Below are positions 8,132-16,544 of a stretch of 64,000 bases of DNA, one piece after another (the stretch's first letter is position 1; each line of letters begins with the position of its first letter). This DNA comes from DATGZH01 sp035297265 (lineage in GTDB: Bacteria; Actinomycetota; Acidimicrobiia; Acidimicrobiales; RAAP-2): contig DATGZH010000064.1 in assembly GCA_035297265.1 (NCBI GenBank), forward strand, positions 1 through 64,000. The letters run 5' to 3'. The translations under genes and the position numbers were made by a program. The notes below the pieces were generated by a model. It was not told the DNA's origin and searched no databases. It worked only from the letters and a program-made list of their open reading frames with translations.

Positions 8132-8890
8132 ATGCCCATCGAGACGCGACAGCTGGAGCCGGGGATCGCCGAGGTGGTCATCGACCACCCGCCGGTCAAC
8201 GCGCTCGACACGGCCACCTGGTTCGAGCTGGCCGACGCGGTGACGGGGGCCGGGCGGCCGGCCGACCAGCGTGCGCTCGTGCTCCGGGCCGAGGGCCGCG
8301 GCTTCTGCGCCGGGGTGGACATCAAGGAGCTCCAGCGCCGCGGGAATGAGGCGCTCGTGGAGGTCAACCGGGGGTGCGCGGCGGCCTTCGCCGCGGTCTA
8401 CGACTGCGAGGTGCCGGTGATCGCCGCCGTCCACGGCTTCTGCCTCGGCGGCGGCATCGGGCTCGTCGGCAACGCCGACATCGTCGTGGCCTCCGACGAC
8501 GCCACGTTCGGGCTGCCCGAGGTGGACCGGGGGGCCCTCGGGGCGGCGACCCATCTCGCCCGCCTCGTCCCGGCGCACAAGCTGCGCGAGATGGTGTACA
8601 CCGCCACCGCGGTGTCCGCCGAGGAGCTCGCCCGCTTCGGCTCGGTGGCGACGGTGGTCCCGGCATCGGGGCTCGTCGAGGCGGCGCTCGGGCTGGCCCG
8701 GCAGCTCGCCACGAAGAGCCCGACCATCCTGCGGCGGGCCAAGGAGTCGCTGAACGCCATCGACCCGGTGGACGTGCGGCGGAGCTACCGGATGGAGCAG
8801 GGGTTCACCTACGAGCTCCACGTCCGGGGCGTGGCCGACGAGCAGCGGCAGGCCTTCGTCGAGAAGCGCCAGGCCGACACGTCGCGCTGA
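8132..8890 (+). CDS. echA20: Enoyl-CoA hydratase, EchA20-like
   Basis: 252 residues, crotonase superfamily. The oxyanion-hole motif CAGVDIKE and the second signature GFCLGGGIGLVGNADI, followed by GLPEVDRG with its catalytic Glu, are visible. In mycobacteria EchA20 acts in the last rings of steroid breakdown by opening ring C/D of the HIEC-CoA intermediate; the family is known from cholesterol and bile acid degradation. Assignment to EchA20 rests mainly on the immediate neighbours ipdA, ipdB and ipdC, in the same order as Rv3550-Rv3553. The ATG at 8132 is the first start in frame that gives the conserved N-terminus. Confidence 0.85.
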   Translation: MPIETRQLEPGIAEVVIDHPPVNALDTATWFELADAVTGAGRPADQRALVLRAEGRGFCAGVDIKELQRRGNEALVEVNRGCAAAFAAVYDCEVPVIAAVHGFCLGGGIGLVGNADIVVASDDATFGLPEVDRGALGAATHLARLVPAHKLREMVYTATAVSAEELARFGSVATVVPASGLVEAALGLARQLATKSPTILRRAKESLNAIDPVDVRRSYRMEQGFTYELHVRGVADEQRQAFVEKRQADTSR

Positions 8891-8900
8891 GGCGACGGGC

Positions 8901-9791
8901 GTGGGCGACAAGCGGACCACCGTCGAGGAGATCGTGGGCGAGCTGCGCCCGGGGATGACCGTCGGCATCGGCGGCTGGGGCTCGCGCCGCAAGCCGATGG
9001 CCGTCGTCCGGGCGATCTGCCGCTCGGGCCTCGACGACCTCACCGTGGTGGCCTACGGCGGCCCCGACGTCGGCCTCCTGTGCGCCACCGGCCAGGCGAA
9101 GAAGGTCGTCTGCAGCTTCGTCACGCTCGACTCGGTGGCCCTCGACCCGCACTGGCGGGCCGCCCGCCAGCAGGGCCGGGTGGAGGTGATGGAGATCGAC
9201 GAGGGCATGTTCTTCCTCGGCCTCCAGGCGGCCGCCTGGCGGGTGCCGTTCCTGCCCACCCGGGCCGGTCTCGGCTCCGACGTGCTCGCCGTCAACCCGG
9301 ACCTGCGCACGGTGCGCTCGCCGTACGCCGAGGGGCCGTTCGCGGAGGCGGCCGACGCCGGGGCCGAGCTCGTGGCCATGCCGGCACTCCGGCTCGACGT
9401 GGCCATCGTCCACGCCAACCGGGCCGACCAGGCCGGCAACGCCCAGTTCCTCGGGCCCGACCCCTACTTCGACGACCTGTTCCTCGGCGCCGCGGCCCGC
9501 CGCTTCGTCACCGCCGAGGCCGTCGTGGCCCGCGGGACGCTCAGCGACCACGGGCCGTTGTCGTCGGTCAGCGTGCACCGCCTCCTCACCGACGGGGTGG
9601 CCGAGGTGCCGCGGGGCGCCCACTTCACCGCCTGCCCGCCCGACTACGGGCGCGACGAGGCGTTCCAGCAGGAGTACGCCGCGGCGGCGGCCGACGGCGA
9701 CGCCTGGGCCGCGTTCCGGCGGCGCTACATCGACGTGGACGAGGCCGGCTACCAGCGGGCGGTGGCCGAACGGCAGGGCGCGGCGAGATGA
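8901..9791 (+). CDS. ipdA: CoA-transferase-fold steroid ring hydrolase, alpha subunit
   Basis: 296 residues. It belongs to the class I CoA transferase alpha family, with GMTVGIGGWGSRRKPM near the N-terminus and the conserved FFLGLQAAAWRVPFLPTRAG stretch in the middle. IpdA pairs with IpdB. In M. tuberculosis and Rhodococcus the complex hydrolyses the last carbocycle of the steroid nucleus (COCHEA-CoA) rather than transferring CoA. The GTG start lies 10 bases after echA20, and its end overlaps ipdB by 4 bases. The protein is slightly larger than typical transferase alpha subunits, as is usual for IpdA. Confidence 0.92.
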   Translation: MGDKRTTVEEIVGELRPGMTVGIGGWGSRRKPMAVVRAICRSGLDDLTVVAYGGPDVGLLCATGQAKKVVCSFVTLDSVALDPHWRAARQQGRVEVMEIDEGMFFLGLQAAAWRVPFLPTRAGLGSDVLAVNPDLRTVRSPYAEGPFAEAADAGAELVAMPALRLDVAIVHANRADQAGNAQFLGPDPYFDDLFLGAAARRFVTAEAVVARGTLSDHGPLSSVSVHRLLTDGVAEVPRGAHFTACPPDYGRDEAFQQEYAAAAADGDAWAAFRRRYIDVDEAGYQRAVAERQGAAR

Positions 9792-10552
9792 GCCCGGCCG
9801 ACGGCGCGACCCGGGCCGAGGTGTGCGTGGTGGCCTGCGCCGAGGCCTGGCGCGGTGACGGCGAGGTCATGGCCAGCCCGTTCGGCACGGTGCCGGCGCT
9901 CGGCGCCCGACTCGCGCTGCGGACGTTCGCCCCCGAGCTCGTGCTCACCGACGGCGAGGCCGCGCTGCTGTCGGGGGCGCCGCCGCTCGGGGCGGACGAC
10001 GTCGTGCGCGAGGCGGCGATGCCCTACCGCACCGTGTTCTCGGTCGTCTGGTCCGGCCGTCGCCACATCATGATGATGGCGAGCCAGATCGACCGGCTGG
10101 GCAACCAGAACCTGTCGGTCGTCGGCGACTGGCACCATCCGAAGGTCCAGCTGATCGGGATGCGGGGCGCGCCGGGCAACTCCGTCAACCACCCGACGAG
10201 CTACTGGGTCCCCGACCACTCGACCCGCACGTTCGTCGAGGCCGTCGACCTCGTGTGTGGCGTCGGCCACCGCCGGGCCGCCTTCGCCGGCCCGGCGGCC
10301 ACCCGCTTCCACGACGTCCGAGTCGTCGTCTCGAACCTCGGGGTGTTCGACTTCGCCACCCCCGAACGGGTGATGCGCCTCCGCTCCGTGCACCCGGGCG
10401 TCGAGCTCGACGAAGTCGTGGCGGCGACGGCCTTCGAGCTCGTGATCGAGAGCGACGTGCAGGAGACGCGACAACCGTCGGCCGAGGAGCTCCAACTGAT
10501 CCGGGACGTGCTCGACCCGAAAGGCCTCCGCGACCGTGAGGTGCGGGGGTGA
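9788..10552 (+). CDS. ipdB: CoA-transferase-fold steroid ring hydrolase, beta subunit
   Basis: 254 residues. This is the beta partner of IpdA. It shows MASPFGTVPALGARLA early on and the mid-protein stretch GNQNLSVVGDWHHPKVQLIG, followed by GAPGNSVNHPTSYWVPDHS, both characteristic of IpdB. I see no SENG-type Glu motif of true CoA transferases, consistent with the hydrolase role established for this pair. It is translationally coupled to ipdA (ATGA overlap) and to ipdC (GTGA overlap). Confidence 0.92.
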   Translation: MSPADGATRAEVCVVACAEAWRGDGEVMASPFGTVPALGARLALRTFAPELVLTDGEAALLSGAPPLGADDVVREAAMPYRTVFSVVWSGRRHIMMMASQIDRLGNQNLSVVGDWHHPKVQLIGMRGAPGNSVNHPTSYWVPDHSTRTFVEAVDLVCGVGHRRAAFAGPAATRFHDVRVVVSNLGVFDFATPERVMRLRSVHPGVELDEVVAATAFELVIESDVQETRQPSAEELQLIRDVLDPKGLRDREVRG

Positions 10553-11640
10553 ACGGGACGGGCGCCCCCGGACCCGAGCCCCACCCCGCCCTACAGACGA
10601 AGCTCTGCCACCGGGTCGGCGTCCGCTATCCCATCGTCCAGACCGGCATGGGCTGGGTGGCCGGGCCCCGGCTCGTGGCGGCCACCGCGGCGGCCGGCGG
10701 CCTCGGCATCCTGGCCTCGGCCACGCTCACGCTCGACGGGCTGGCCCAGGCGCTGGCCGAGGTGCGGTCGCGCACCGAAGCCCCCTTCGGCGTCAACCTG
10801 CGCACCGACGCCCCCGACGTCGGCGAGCGGGTGCGGCTCCTGATCGAGGCAGGGGTGAAGGTGGCGAGCTTCGCCCAGGCGCCCGGCCGAGACCTCGTGG
10901 CCCGCTGTCAGGAGGCCGGCCTTGTGGTCGTGCCCACGGTCGGCGCCCGCCGCCACGCCGAGAAGGTGGCGGCATGGGGGGTCGACGCGGTCATCGCCCA
11001 GGGGGCCGAGGGCGGCGGCCACACCGGCAGCGTGCCGACGTCGCTCCTCCTCCCCCAGGTGGTCGACGCGGTCGGGCCCGACGTGGCGGTCATCGGGGCC
11101 GGCGGCTACTTCGACGGGCGGGGGCTCGTGGCCGCCCTCGCCTACGGTGCGGCCGGCGTGGCCATGGGCACCCGCTTCCTGCTCACGAAGGACAGCCGGG
11201 TGCCCGACCCGGTGAAGGCCGCCTACCTGGCCACCACGGTGACGGGCACCGTCGTCACCACCAAGGTGGACGGCGTCCCCCAACGGGTCGTGCGCACCGA
11301 CCTCGTCGACCGTCTGGAGCGCGCCGGTTGGGTGAGGGGCCTGCCCCGGGCGCTCGCCAGTGCCCGCGCCTTTCGCAAGGAGACCGGCACCACGCTCCCG
11401 GCGCTCCTCCGCGAGGGCCGGGCGATGAAGCGGGGCAACGAGTTGACCTGGCCCCAGGTGGTGATGGCGGCCAACGCGCCGGTCATGACGAAGGCCGCCC
11501 TCGTCGAGGGGCGCACCGACGTCGGCGTGCTGCCGACCGGCCAGGTCGTCGGGGTCATCGACGAGCTGCCGACGGTGGCCGAGCTCGTGGCGTCGATCGT
11601 CGAGGAAGCGAACGCCACCCTCGAGCGACTCGGGGGCTGA
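10549..11640 (+). CDS. ipdC: Nitronate-monooxygenase-family flavoprotein, IpdC-like
   Basis: 363 residues. The FMN-binding TIM barrel is recognisable from PIVQTGMGWVAGP, the Gly-rich loop AQGAEGGGHTG and VIGAGGYFDGRGLVAALAYG followed by GVAMGTRF. The superfamily includes 2-nitropropane dioxygenases. In mycobacteria the ipdC product next to ipdAB reduces a HIP-derived CoA ester late in steroid degradation. Position and coupling to ipdB favour that role. The gene ends only 9 bases from the convergent ATP-binding protein gene. Confidence 0.9.
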   Translation: MNGTGAPGPEPHPALQTKLCHRVGVRYPIVQTGMGWVAGPRLVAATAAAGGLGILASATLTLDGLAQALAEVRSRTEAPFGVNLRTDAPDVGERVRLLIEAGVKVASFAQAPGRDLVARCQEAGLVVVPTVGARRHAEKVAAWGVDAVIAQGAEGGGHTGSVPTSLLLPQVVDAVGPDVAVIGAGGYFDGRGLVAALAYGAAGVAMGTRFLLTKDSRVPDPVKAAYLATTVTGTVVTTKVDGVPQRVVRTDLVDRLERAGWVRGLPRALASARAFRKETGTTLPALLREGRAMKRGNELTWPQVVMAANAPVMTKAALVEGRTDVGVLPTGQVVGVIDELPTVAELVASIVEEANATLERLGG

Positions 11641-11649
11641 ACGCCGACG

Positions 11650-12672
11650 TCAGTCGGAGAGCGACCGGGCCTCGACGCTCTCGGACCAGCGCACCGGCGG
11701 GTCGCCCGCCGCTTGGCGCACCACCTCGCCCAGCATCCAGCGCCGGAAGGCGACGAGCTCGGGGGCGGCCGGCAGCGTGATGAGCTGACCGGCCGAGCAC
11801 AGCGCGTCGGCCTCGTCGAGGAGCCGGCCGTAGGCCTCGCTCGTCCGGGCGCCGGCGGCCGGCAGCCGGAAGTAGAGGTCGGCCTCGGGCACCCCGCTCG
11901 TGAGCGCCGTCAGGTAGTGCTCCTCGGCCTCGTGGGTGAAGCCGCCATAGCGGGTGCCGAGCTCGGTGATGAGCTCCCGCAGCCGGGGGTCGACCCCGGG
12001 GGCCGACGGTCTGGCGGCGATGAGCCCGAACTCGCGGAACAACGCCTCGTAGTGCTGGCCGACCCGTTCGAGCAGCTCGACCGAGAGGCCTTCCAGCGTG
12101 ACCTCGACGACCGGCGTCTCGGCCCGCGGCCCGTTCGGTCCGTTGTCGACCCAGGGCCAGACGGCCTCGGCGACGGTCTCGTCGTCGCACTCCACGTCGG
12201 CCGCCGAGAGCGGGAGATCGATCGGCAGTTCGAACCACACGACCTTGCCGGCGAGGGTGGGCTCCACGCCCCACGACGGTGCGAGCACCTCGACGAGGGA
12301 GAGCCCCCGACCGGTGGTGGCGTCGACGCCGTAGTGGCGCGGCGTCGGCGTCGCCGTGCTCCCGTCGGCCACGTCGACGCGCAGCCGGTCGCTACCGAAG
12401 TGCAACGCCACGACCACCTCGGTCCCGGCGTAGAGCACCGCGTTCGTCACGACCTCCGAGGTGAGCAGGATGGCGGTGTCGACCACCTCGGTCGGCAACC
12501 CTTGCAACTGGGCCGACACCCAACGCCGGGCGATGGGGACACTGGCCACCGTGCCGGGCAGCACGCAACGTCGGGGGCGCCCGGCGGCCGTGCGACGGGG
12601 CGCGCCGCTACTCGGGCGCCCCTCCGTCGAGGGGTGGGTCCCCAGCGCGACCATGTCGTCGGTGGCACTCAT
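11650..12672 (-). CDS. ATP-binding anti-sigma-type (RsbW-like) regulatory protein
   Basis: 340 residues. The first ~150 residues carry a GHKL/HATPase fold: N-box SEVVTNAVLYAG, G1-like DVADGS and the Gly-rich loop ATTGRGLSLVEVL. Such proteins usually phosphorylate an anti-sigma antagonist or sequester a sigma factor. A C-terminal helical domain of ~170 residues (ELLERVGQHYEALFREFGLI onward) I do not recognise by name; it may sense a signal or bind the partner. The ATG at 12672 follows a GAGGAGG ribosome-binding site by 8 bases. There is no sigma factor or antagonist next to it, so its partner is encoded elsewhere. Confidence 0.8.
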   Translation of the reverse strand: MSATDDMVALGTHPSTEGRPSSGAPRRTAAGRPRRCVLPGTVASVPIARRWVSAQLQGLPTEVVDTAILLTSEVVTNAVLYAGTEVVVALHFGSDRLRVDVADGSTATPTPRHYGVDATTGRGLSLVEVLAPSWGVEPTLAGKVVWFELPIDLPLSAADVECDDETVAEAVWPWVDNGPNGPRAETPVVEVTLEGLSVELLERVGQHYEALFREFGLIAARPSAPGVDPRLRELITELGTRYGGFTHEAEEHYLTALTSGVPEADLYFRLPAAGARTSEAYGRLLDEADALCSAGQLITLPAAPELVAFRRWMLGEVVRQAAGDPPVRWSESVEARSLSD

Positions 12673-12792
12673 GGGGAGGCCCTCCTCGGTCCAACCCCGA
12701 CCGGCGGCCGCTGGAGCGACCACCCCGTCCCCTCCTCCGGGTCGGGCCAATAACTTACGCCGCGGAGCACCCCCAGGTCGAGGGCCTGAGAG

Positions 12793-12835
12793 CCCATTTT
12801 TGGGGGCCCCGGAACGCCATTTTCAGGGTCCCGGG
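12793..12835. repeat. Two imperfect 20-base direct repeats between divergent genes
   Basis: Copies at 12793-12812 and 12816-12835 share the pattern CCATTTT, five variable bases, then CCCGG; 15 of 20 positions agree. They sit between the RsbW-like gene and the efflux pump, 28 bases ahead of the pump's -10 box, and could be tandem operator sites. Confidence 0.4.
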
Positions 12836-12862
12836 GCGGAGCGGTCGGTCGGGAGGCGCCCG

Positions 12863-12868
12863 TAAGAT
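12863..12868 (+). promoter_or_regulatory. TAAGAT -10 box for the efflux pump
   Basis: TAAGAT ends 8 bases before the ATG at 12877, indicating a leaderless transcript. Confidence 0.5.
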
Positions 12869-12876
12869 CGCCGCCG

Positions 12877-14451
12877 ATGGCCTCGATCTTCTCCCCCAGG
12901 ACCGACCGCCAGGTCCCCACCGGGATCCTCCTGGCCATCGCCTGCGTGGCCCAGTTCATGGTGGTCCTCGACGTCTCCGTCGTGAACGTGGCCCTGCCCT
13001 CCATCGGGCGTGACCTGCACTACAGCGCCACGGGGCTCCAGTGGGTGGTCAACGCCTACGTGCTCACGTTCGCCGGGTTCCTCCTGCTCGGGGGCCGGGC
13101 GGCCGACCTCTTCGGGCGGCGGCGGGTCTTCCTCTTCGGACTGGGCCTCTTCGTCGGGGCCAGCCTCCTCGGCGGACTGGCCCAGAGCTCGGCCCAGCTG
13201 ACGGCCGCCCGGGCCCTCCAGGGCCTCGGCGGTGCCGTGCTCTCGCCGGCCACCCTGACGATCATCGTGACCACCTACCCCCGGGAGAAGGTGACCCGGG
13301 CCCTCGGGGTATGGAGCGCCATGGCCGCCGGCGGTGGGGCGGCCGGCTCGGTGCTCGGCGGGGTGCTCACGTCCGAGCTCTCCTGGCGCTGGGTCCTCTT
13401 CATCAATGTCCCGATCGGCCTGGCCCTCGGGGTGGCGGCGTACGCCTTCCTGGCCGACGCCCGCCTCCCGACGCCGCCGAAGCGCCTCGACGTGGCCGGC
13501 GCCATCACCGTCACCGCCGGCCTGGCCGCGCTCGTCTACGCCATCGTCAACACCGACACCCACCCGTGGGGCTCGGCCGAGACGCTCGGCGTGCTGGCCG
13601 TGGCCGTCATCCTCCTCGGCGCGTTCTTTGTGCTCGAGCTGCGGGTGGCAAGCGAGCCACTCATGCCGATGCGGCTCTTCCGATTGCGTTCGGTCACCGG
13701 CTCGAACCTCGTCATGTTGCCGATCGGCGCGGCGTTCTTCTCGATGTGGTACTTCCTCTCGCTCTACCTGCAGAACGTGCTGCACTACAGCCCGCTCCGG
13801 GCCGGTCTGGCCTTCCTGCCGATGGCCCTCACCATCATCGTGGGAGCCCAGCTCAGTGCCCGCCTCGTCAGCCGGATCGGCGTCCGCTCGATGCTCGTCA
13901 TCGGCACGATCGTGGCCACGGCCGGGTACGTCTGGCTGTCGAGGATCGGCCCGGACAGCACGTACTGGAGCGCCGTCTTCGGTGCCGGTTGCCTCACGTC
14001 GTTCTCCCTCGGCCTCCTCTTCACCCCGCTGGCCCGCGGGGCGACGGCCGACGTGGCGCCCCAAGAGGCCGGCCTGGCCTCGGGACTCCTCAACACCTCG
14101 AGGCAGGTCGGTGGCTCGATCGGGCTGGCCGCCCTCGCCACGGTGGCCACGGACCACACGAAGTCGCTGCTGGCCGGGGGGCAGAGCACGCCGGCCGCCT
14201 CGCTCACCGCCGGCTACGCCCGGGCGTTCGAGGTGGCGGCCATCCTCACGGCGCTGGGCTGTCTCGCCGCGTTCCTCGTGCCCCGGACCATCGGCAAGCT
14301 CGACCTGCCCGTGGCCCGACCGGCCACGGCGGACGGTGGAGCGGCCGAACCCGACGCCGCCGTCAGCACGGCGTCGGCGGCGTCGGACGGGGACCGGCCG
14401 GCGGCGACCGAGGCGGTCGAGCGGGGCGATCTCGGCTTCGAGTCGGCCTGA
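12877..14451 (+). CDS. DHA2-family MFS drug efflux transporter (14 helices)
   Basis: 524 residues with about 14 hydrophobic helices, as expected for EmrB/QacA-type proton-driven exporters. Motif A reads GGRAADLFGRRRVF in the loop after helix 2. Motif D1 reads FMVVLDVSVVNVALPSIG in helix 1. Motif C appears around AAGSVLGGVLTSELSWRWVLFINVPIG. The substrate cannot be read from sequence. The C-terminal ~45 residues are a hydrophilic, alanine-rich tail. No dedicated regulator adjoins it other than the divergent ATP-binding protein. The tandem repeats upstream are a candidate control site. Confidence 0.93.
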   Translation: MASIFSPRTDRQVPTGILLAIACVAQFMVVLDVSVVNVALPSIGRDLHYSATGLQWVVNAYVLTFAGFLLLGGRAADLFGRRRVFLFGLGLFVGASLLGGLAQSSAQLTAARALQGLGGAVLSPATLTIIVTTYPREKVTRALGVWSAMAAGGGAAGSVLGGVLTSELSWRWVLFINVPIGLALGVAAYAFLADARLPTPPKRLDVAGAITVTAGLAALVYAIVNTDTHPWGSAETLGVLAVAVILLGAFFVLELRVASEPLMPMRLFRLRSVTGSNLVMLPIGAAFFSMWYFLSLYLQNVLHYSPLRAGLAFLPMALTIIVGAQLSARLVSRIGVRSMLVIGTIVATAGYVWLSRIGPDSTYWSAVFGAGCLTSFSLGLLFTPLARGATADVAPQEAGLASGLLNTSRQVGGSIGLAALATVATDHTKSLLAGGQSTPAASLTAGYARAFEVAAILTALGCLAAFLVPRTIGKLDLPVARPATADGGAAEPDAAVSTASAASDGDRPAATEAVERGDLGFESA

Positions 14452-14478
14452 GCGCGGGCCGAGCGCCCGAACCGCGGC

Positions 14479-15636
14479 TCAGTCCAGGCGTTCGATGAGC
14501 GTGGCGTTGGCCTGGCCGCCGCCCTCGCACATCGTCTGGAGCCCGTAGCGCCCGGCGCGGCGCTCGAGCTCGTTCACGAGCGTGGCCATGAGCCGGGCGC
14601 CCGAGCAGCCCGTCGGGTGGCCGATGGCGATGGCCCCGCCGTTCGGGTTCACCCGCTCCCGGTCGGGGTGGAACTCGTGGGTCCAGGCCAGCACGACCGA
14701 GGCAAAGGCCTCGTTGATCTCGACCACGTCGATGTCGTCGAGCGCCATCCCCGTCCGCTCGAGGAGCCGTCGGGTGGCCGGGATCGGGGCGGTCAGCATG
14801 ATCTCGGGGTCGTTCGCCGCCACGACGAACGAGACGAAGCGGGCCCGAGGACGGAGGCCCAGCTGGTTGGCCCGTTCCTCGCTCATGACGAGCACGGCGG
14901 CCGCGCCATCGGAGATCTGCGACGAGGTCCCCGCCGTCACGCTGCCCCCTTCGACGAAGGCCGGCTTGAGGGCGGCGAGCTTCTCCAGGCTCGTGTCCCG
15001 CCGCACCCCCTCGTCGGCTTCGAGGACACCGTCGAGACCCTCGCCCCGGCGCTCGATCGGGAGGATCTCGTTCTTGAAGCGGCCCTCGTCGGTGGCCCTC
15101 GCCGCCCGCCGGTGGGACTCGAGGGCGAAGACGTCCATGTCCTCCCGGCTGACGTGCCAGCGCCGGGCGATCTCCTCGGCGCACTCACCCTGGTGGACGA
15201 GCTGGAAGCGATCGAGGTAGAGCGGACCGTAGGGCTCGCCCGGCCCCGGCTCGGTGGTGGCCCCGATGGGGACCCGGGTCATCGACTCCACGCCCCCGGC
15301 CACCACGACGTCCATGGCCCCGGCCAGCACGGCCTGGGCCGCGAAATGGATGGCCTGCTGGGCCGAGCCGCACTGGCGGTCGACCGTCGTGCCCGGCACG
15401 GTGTCGGGGAACCCCGCGGCGAGCGCGGCGTTGCGGGCGATGTTCATCGCCTGCTCCCCCACCTGCATGGTGCAGCCGTAGACGACGTCGTCGACGACCG
15501 CAGGATCGAGGTCGTTGCGCTCGACGAGGGCCCGCAGCGGCTGGGCGGCGAGGTCGACGGGGTGCCAGCCGGCGAGGGAGCCACCCCGCCGGCCGACGGG
15601 TGTGCGGACGGCATCGACGATCACGGCGGTGGTCAT
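14479..15636 (-). CDS. Acetyl-CoA acetyltransferase, FadA6-like thiolase
   Basis: 385 residues. The thiolase signatures are present: nucleophile Cys in DRQCGSAQQA (~residue 90), EINEAFA, the catalytic His in AIGHPTGCSG and the second Cys in TMCEGGG near the end. Thiolases cleave 3-ketoacyl-CoA with CoA to give acetyl-CoA. Segments such as RRGGSLAGWHPVDLAA and RYGLQTMCEGGG closely resemble mycobacterial FadA6, the thiolase of the steroid C/D-ring pathway. With ipdABC only 3 kb away, that role is likely but not proven. A CACAAT box lies 6 bases before the ATG. It converges with the efflux pump. Confidence 0.93.
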   Translation of the reverse strand: MTTAVIVDAVRTPVGRRGGSLAGWHPVDLAAQPLRALVERNDLDPAVVDDVVYGCTMQVGEQAMNIARNAALAAGFPDTVPGTTVDRQCGSAQQAIHFAAQAVLAGAMDVVVAGGVESMTRVPIGATTEPGPGEPYGPLYLDRFQLVHQGECAEEIARRWHVSREDMDVFALESHRRAARATDEGRFKNEILPIERRGEGLDGVLEADEGVRRDTSLEKLAALKPAFVEGGSVTAGTSSQISDGAAAVLVMSEERANQLGLRPRARFVSFVVAANDPEIMLTAPIPATRRLLERTGMALDDIDVVEINEAFASVVLAWTHEFHPDRERVNPNGGAIAIGHPTGCSGARLMATLVNELERRAGRYGLQTMCEGGGQANATLIERLD

Positions 15637-15694
15637 GCGCCCATTGTGACGCCGCCCGGCGACGCCGTCAGGTCCGGCCCGCGGCCGGCGCCGC

Positions 15695-16507
15695 TCAGGT
15701 CGAGAAGAAGTCGAGCAGCAGGGCGTTCACGGCCTCAGGCGCCTCGAGCTGCATCCAGTGGCCGGGCCCCTCCAGACGCTCGTAGCGCCAGGGGCCGGAC
15801 ACGTGGTCGGCCGAGCCGGTCATCTGGACCTCGGTCAGGGCGAAGTCGCCGCTGCTCCACACGCCCATCGTCGGACGGGGGACTTCCGGGAGGTCGGGCG
15901 GCGGGGACACGAGCGCCTCGGGCGGGACGTTGGCCCGGTACCAGTTGAGGGCGGTCGTGAGCGAGCCGTCCCGCTCCATGTCGGCGATGACCGCGTCGGT
16001 GTCGGGATGGCCACCCCACTCCCGGAAGTTCGCCCAGTCGTCCATCGACAGCCACTGCTCGCCGATGCCCTCGAACTGGAACAGGAGCATGTACCACGAG
16101 CGCATCCGCTGCTCCAGGCCGGCGGCGGCGAACGCCCCCGGGTGGCCGACCGAGAGGGCCACGAGGTGGTCGACGCGGTCCGGGACGAAGCCGGCGAGGA
16201 GCCAGGCCACGGCGGCCCCCCAATCGTGGCCGACGACGTGGGCCCGCTCCACGCCCTCGGCGTCGAGCACGGCCACCGCGTCTCCCACCACGTTGAGCAA
16301 GGAGTAGGCGTCCACGCCGTCCGGCTTGTCCGAGCGCCCGTAGCCGCGCTGGTCGGGCGCGATGACCTTGTAGCCGGCACCGACGAGCGCCGGCACCTGG
16401 TGGCGCCAGAGCCGCGCCTGGTCCGGGAACCCGTGCAGGAGGAGGACCGCGGGACCGTCCCCCGTGACGTCGTACTCGATGCCCACGCCCTGGTTGTCCA
16501 CGCGCAC
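15695..16507 (-). CDS. Alpha/beta hydrolase, epoxide-hydrolase-like
   Basis: 270 residues. The oxyanion motif LLLHGFPDQ and the nucleophile elbow VGHDWGAAV carry Asp instead of Ser, the hallmark of soluble epoxide hydrolases and haloalkane dehalogenases. GPGHWMQLEAPE near the end supplies the catalytic His. The cap region contains two conserved-type Tyr/Trp positions (SWYMLLFQFEG). The GTG at 16507 follows a GGGAGGAGG ribosome-binding site by 7 bases. It is preceded by a flavin oxidoreductase on the same strand, 37 bases upstream, so an oxygenation and ring-opening pair is conceivable. The substrate is unknown. Confidence 0.88.
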   Translation of the reverse strand: MRVDNQGVGIEYDVTGDGPAVLLLHGFPDQARLWRHQVPALVGAGYKVIAPDQRGYGRSDKPDGVDAYSLLNVVGDAVAVLDAEGVERAHVVGHDWGAAVAWLLAGFVPDRVDHLVALSVGHPGAFAAAGLEQRMRSWYMLLFQFEGIGEQWLSMDDWANFREWGGHPDTDAVIADMERDGSLTTALNWYRANVPPEALVSPPPDLPEVPRPTMGVWSSGDFALTEVQMTGSADHVSGPWRYERLEGPGHWMQLEAPEAVNALLLDFFST

Positions 16508-16544
16508 GCTGTCGCCTCCTCCCGCTCGCCGGCCCGCCGGAATC

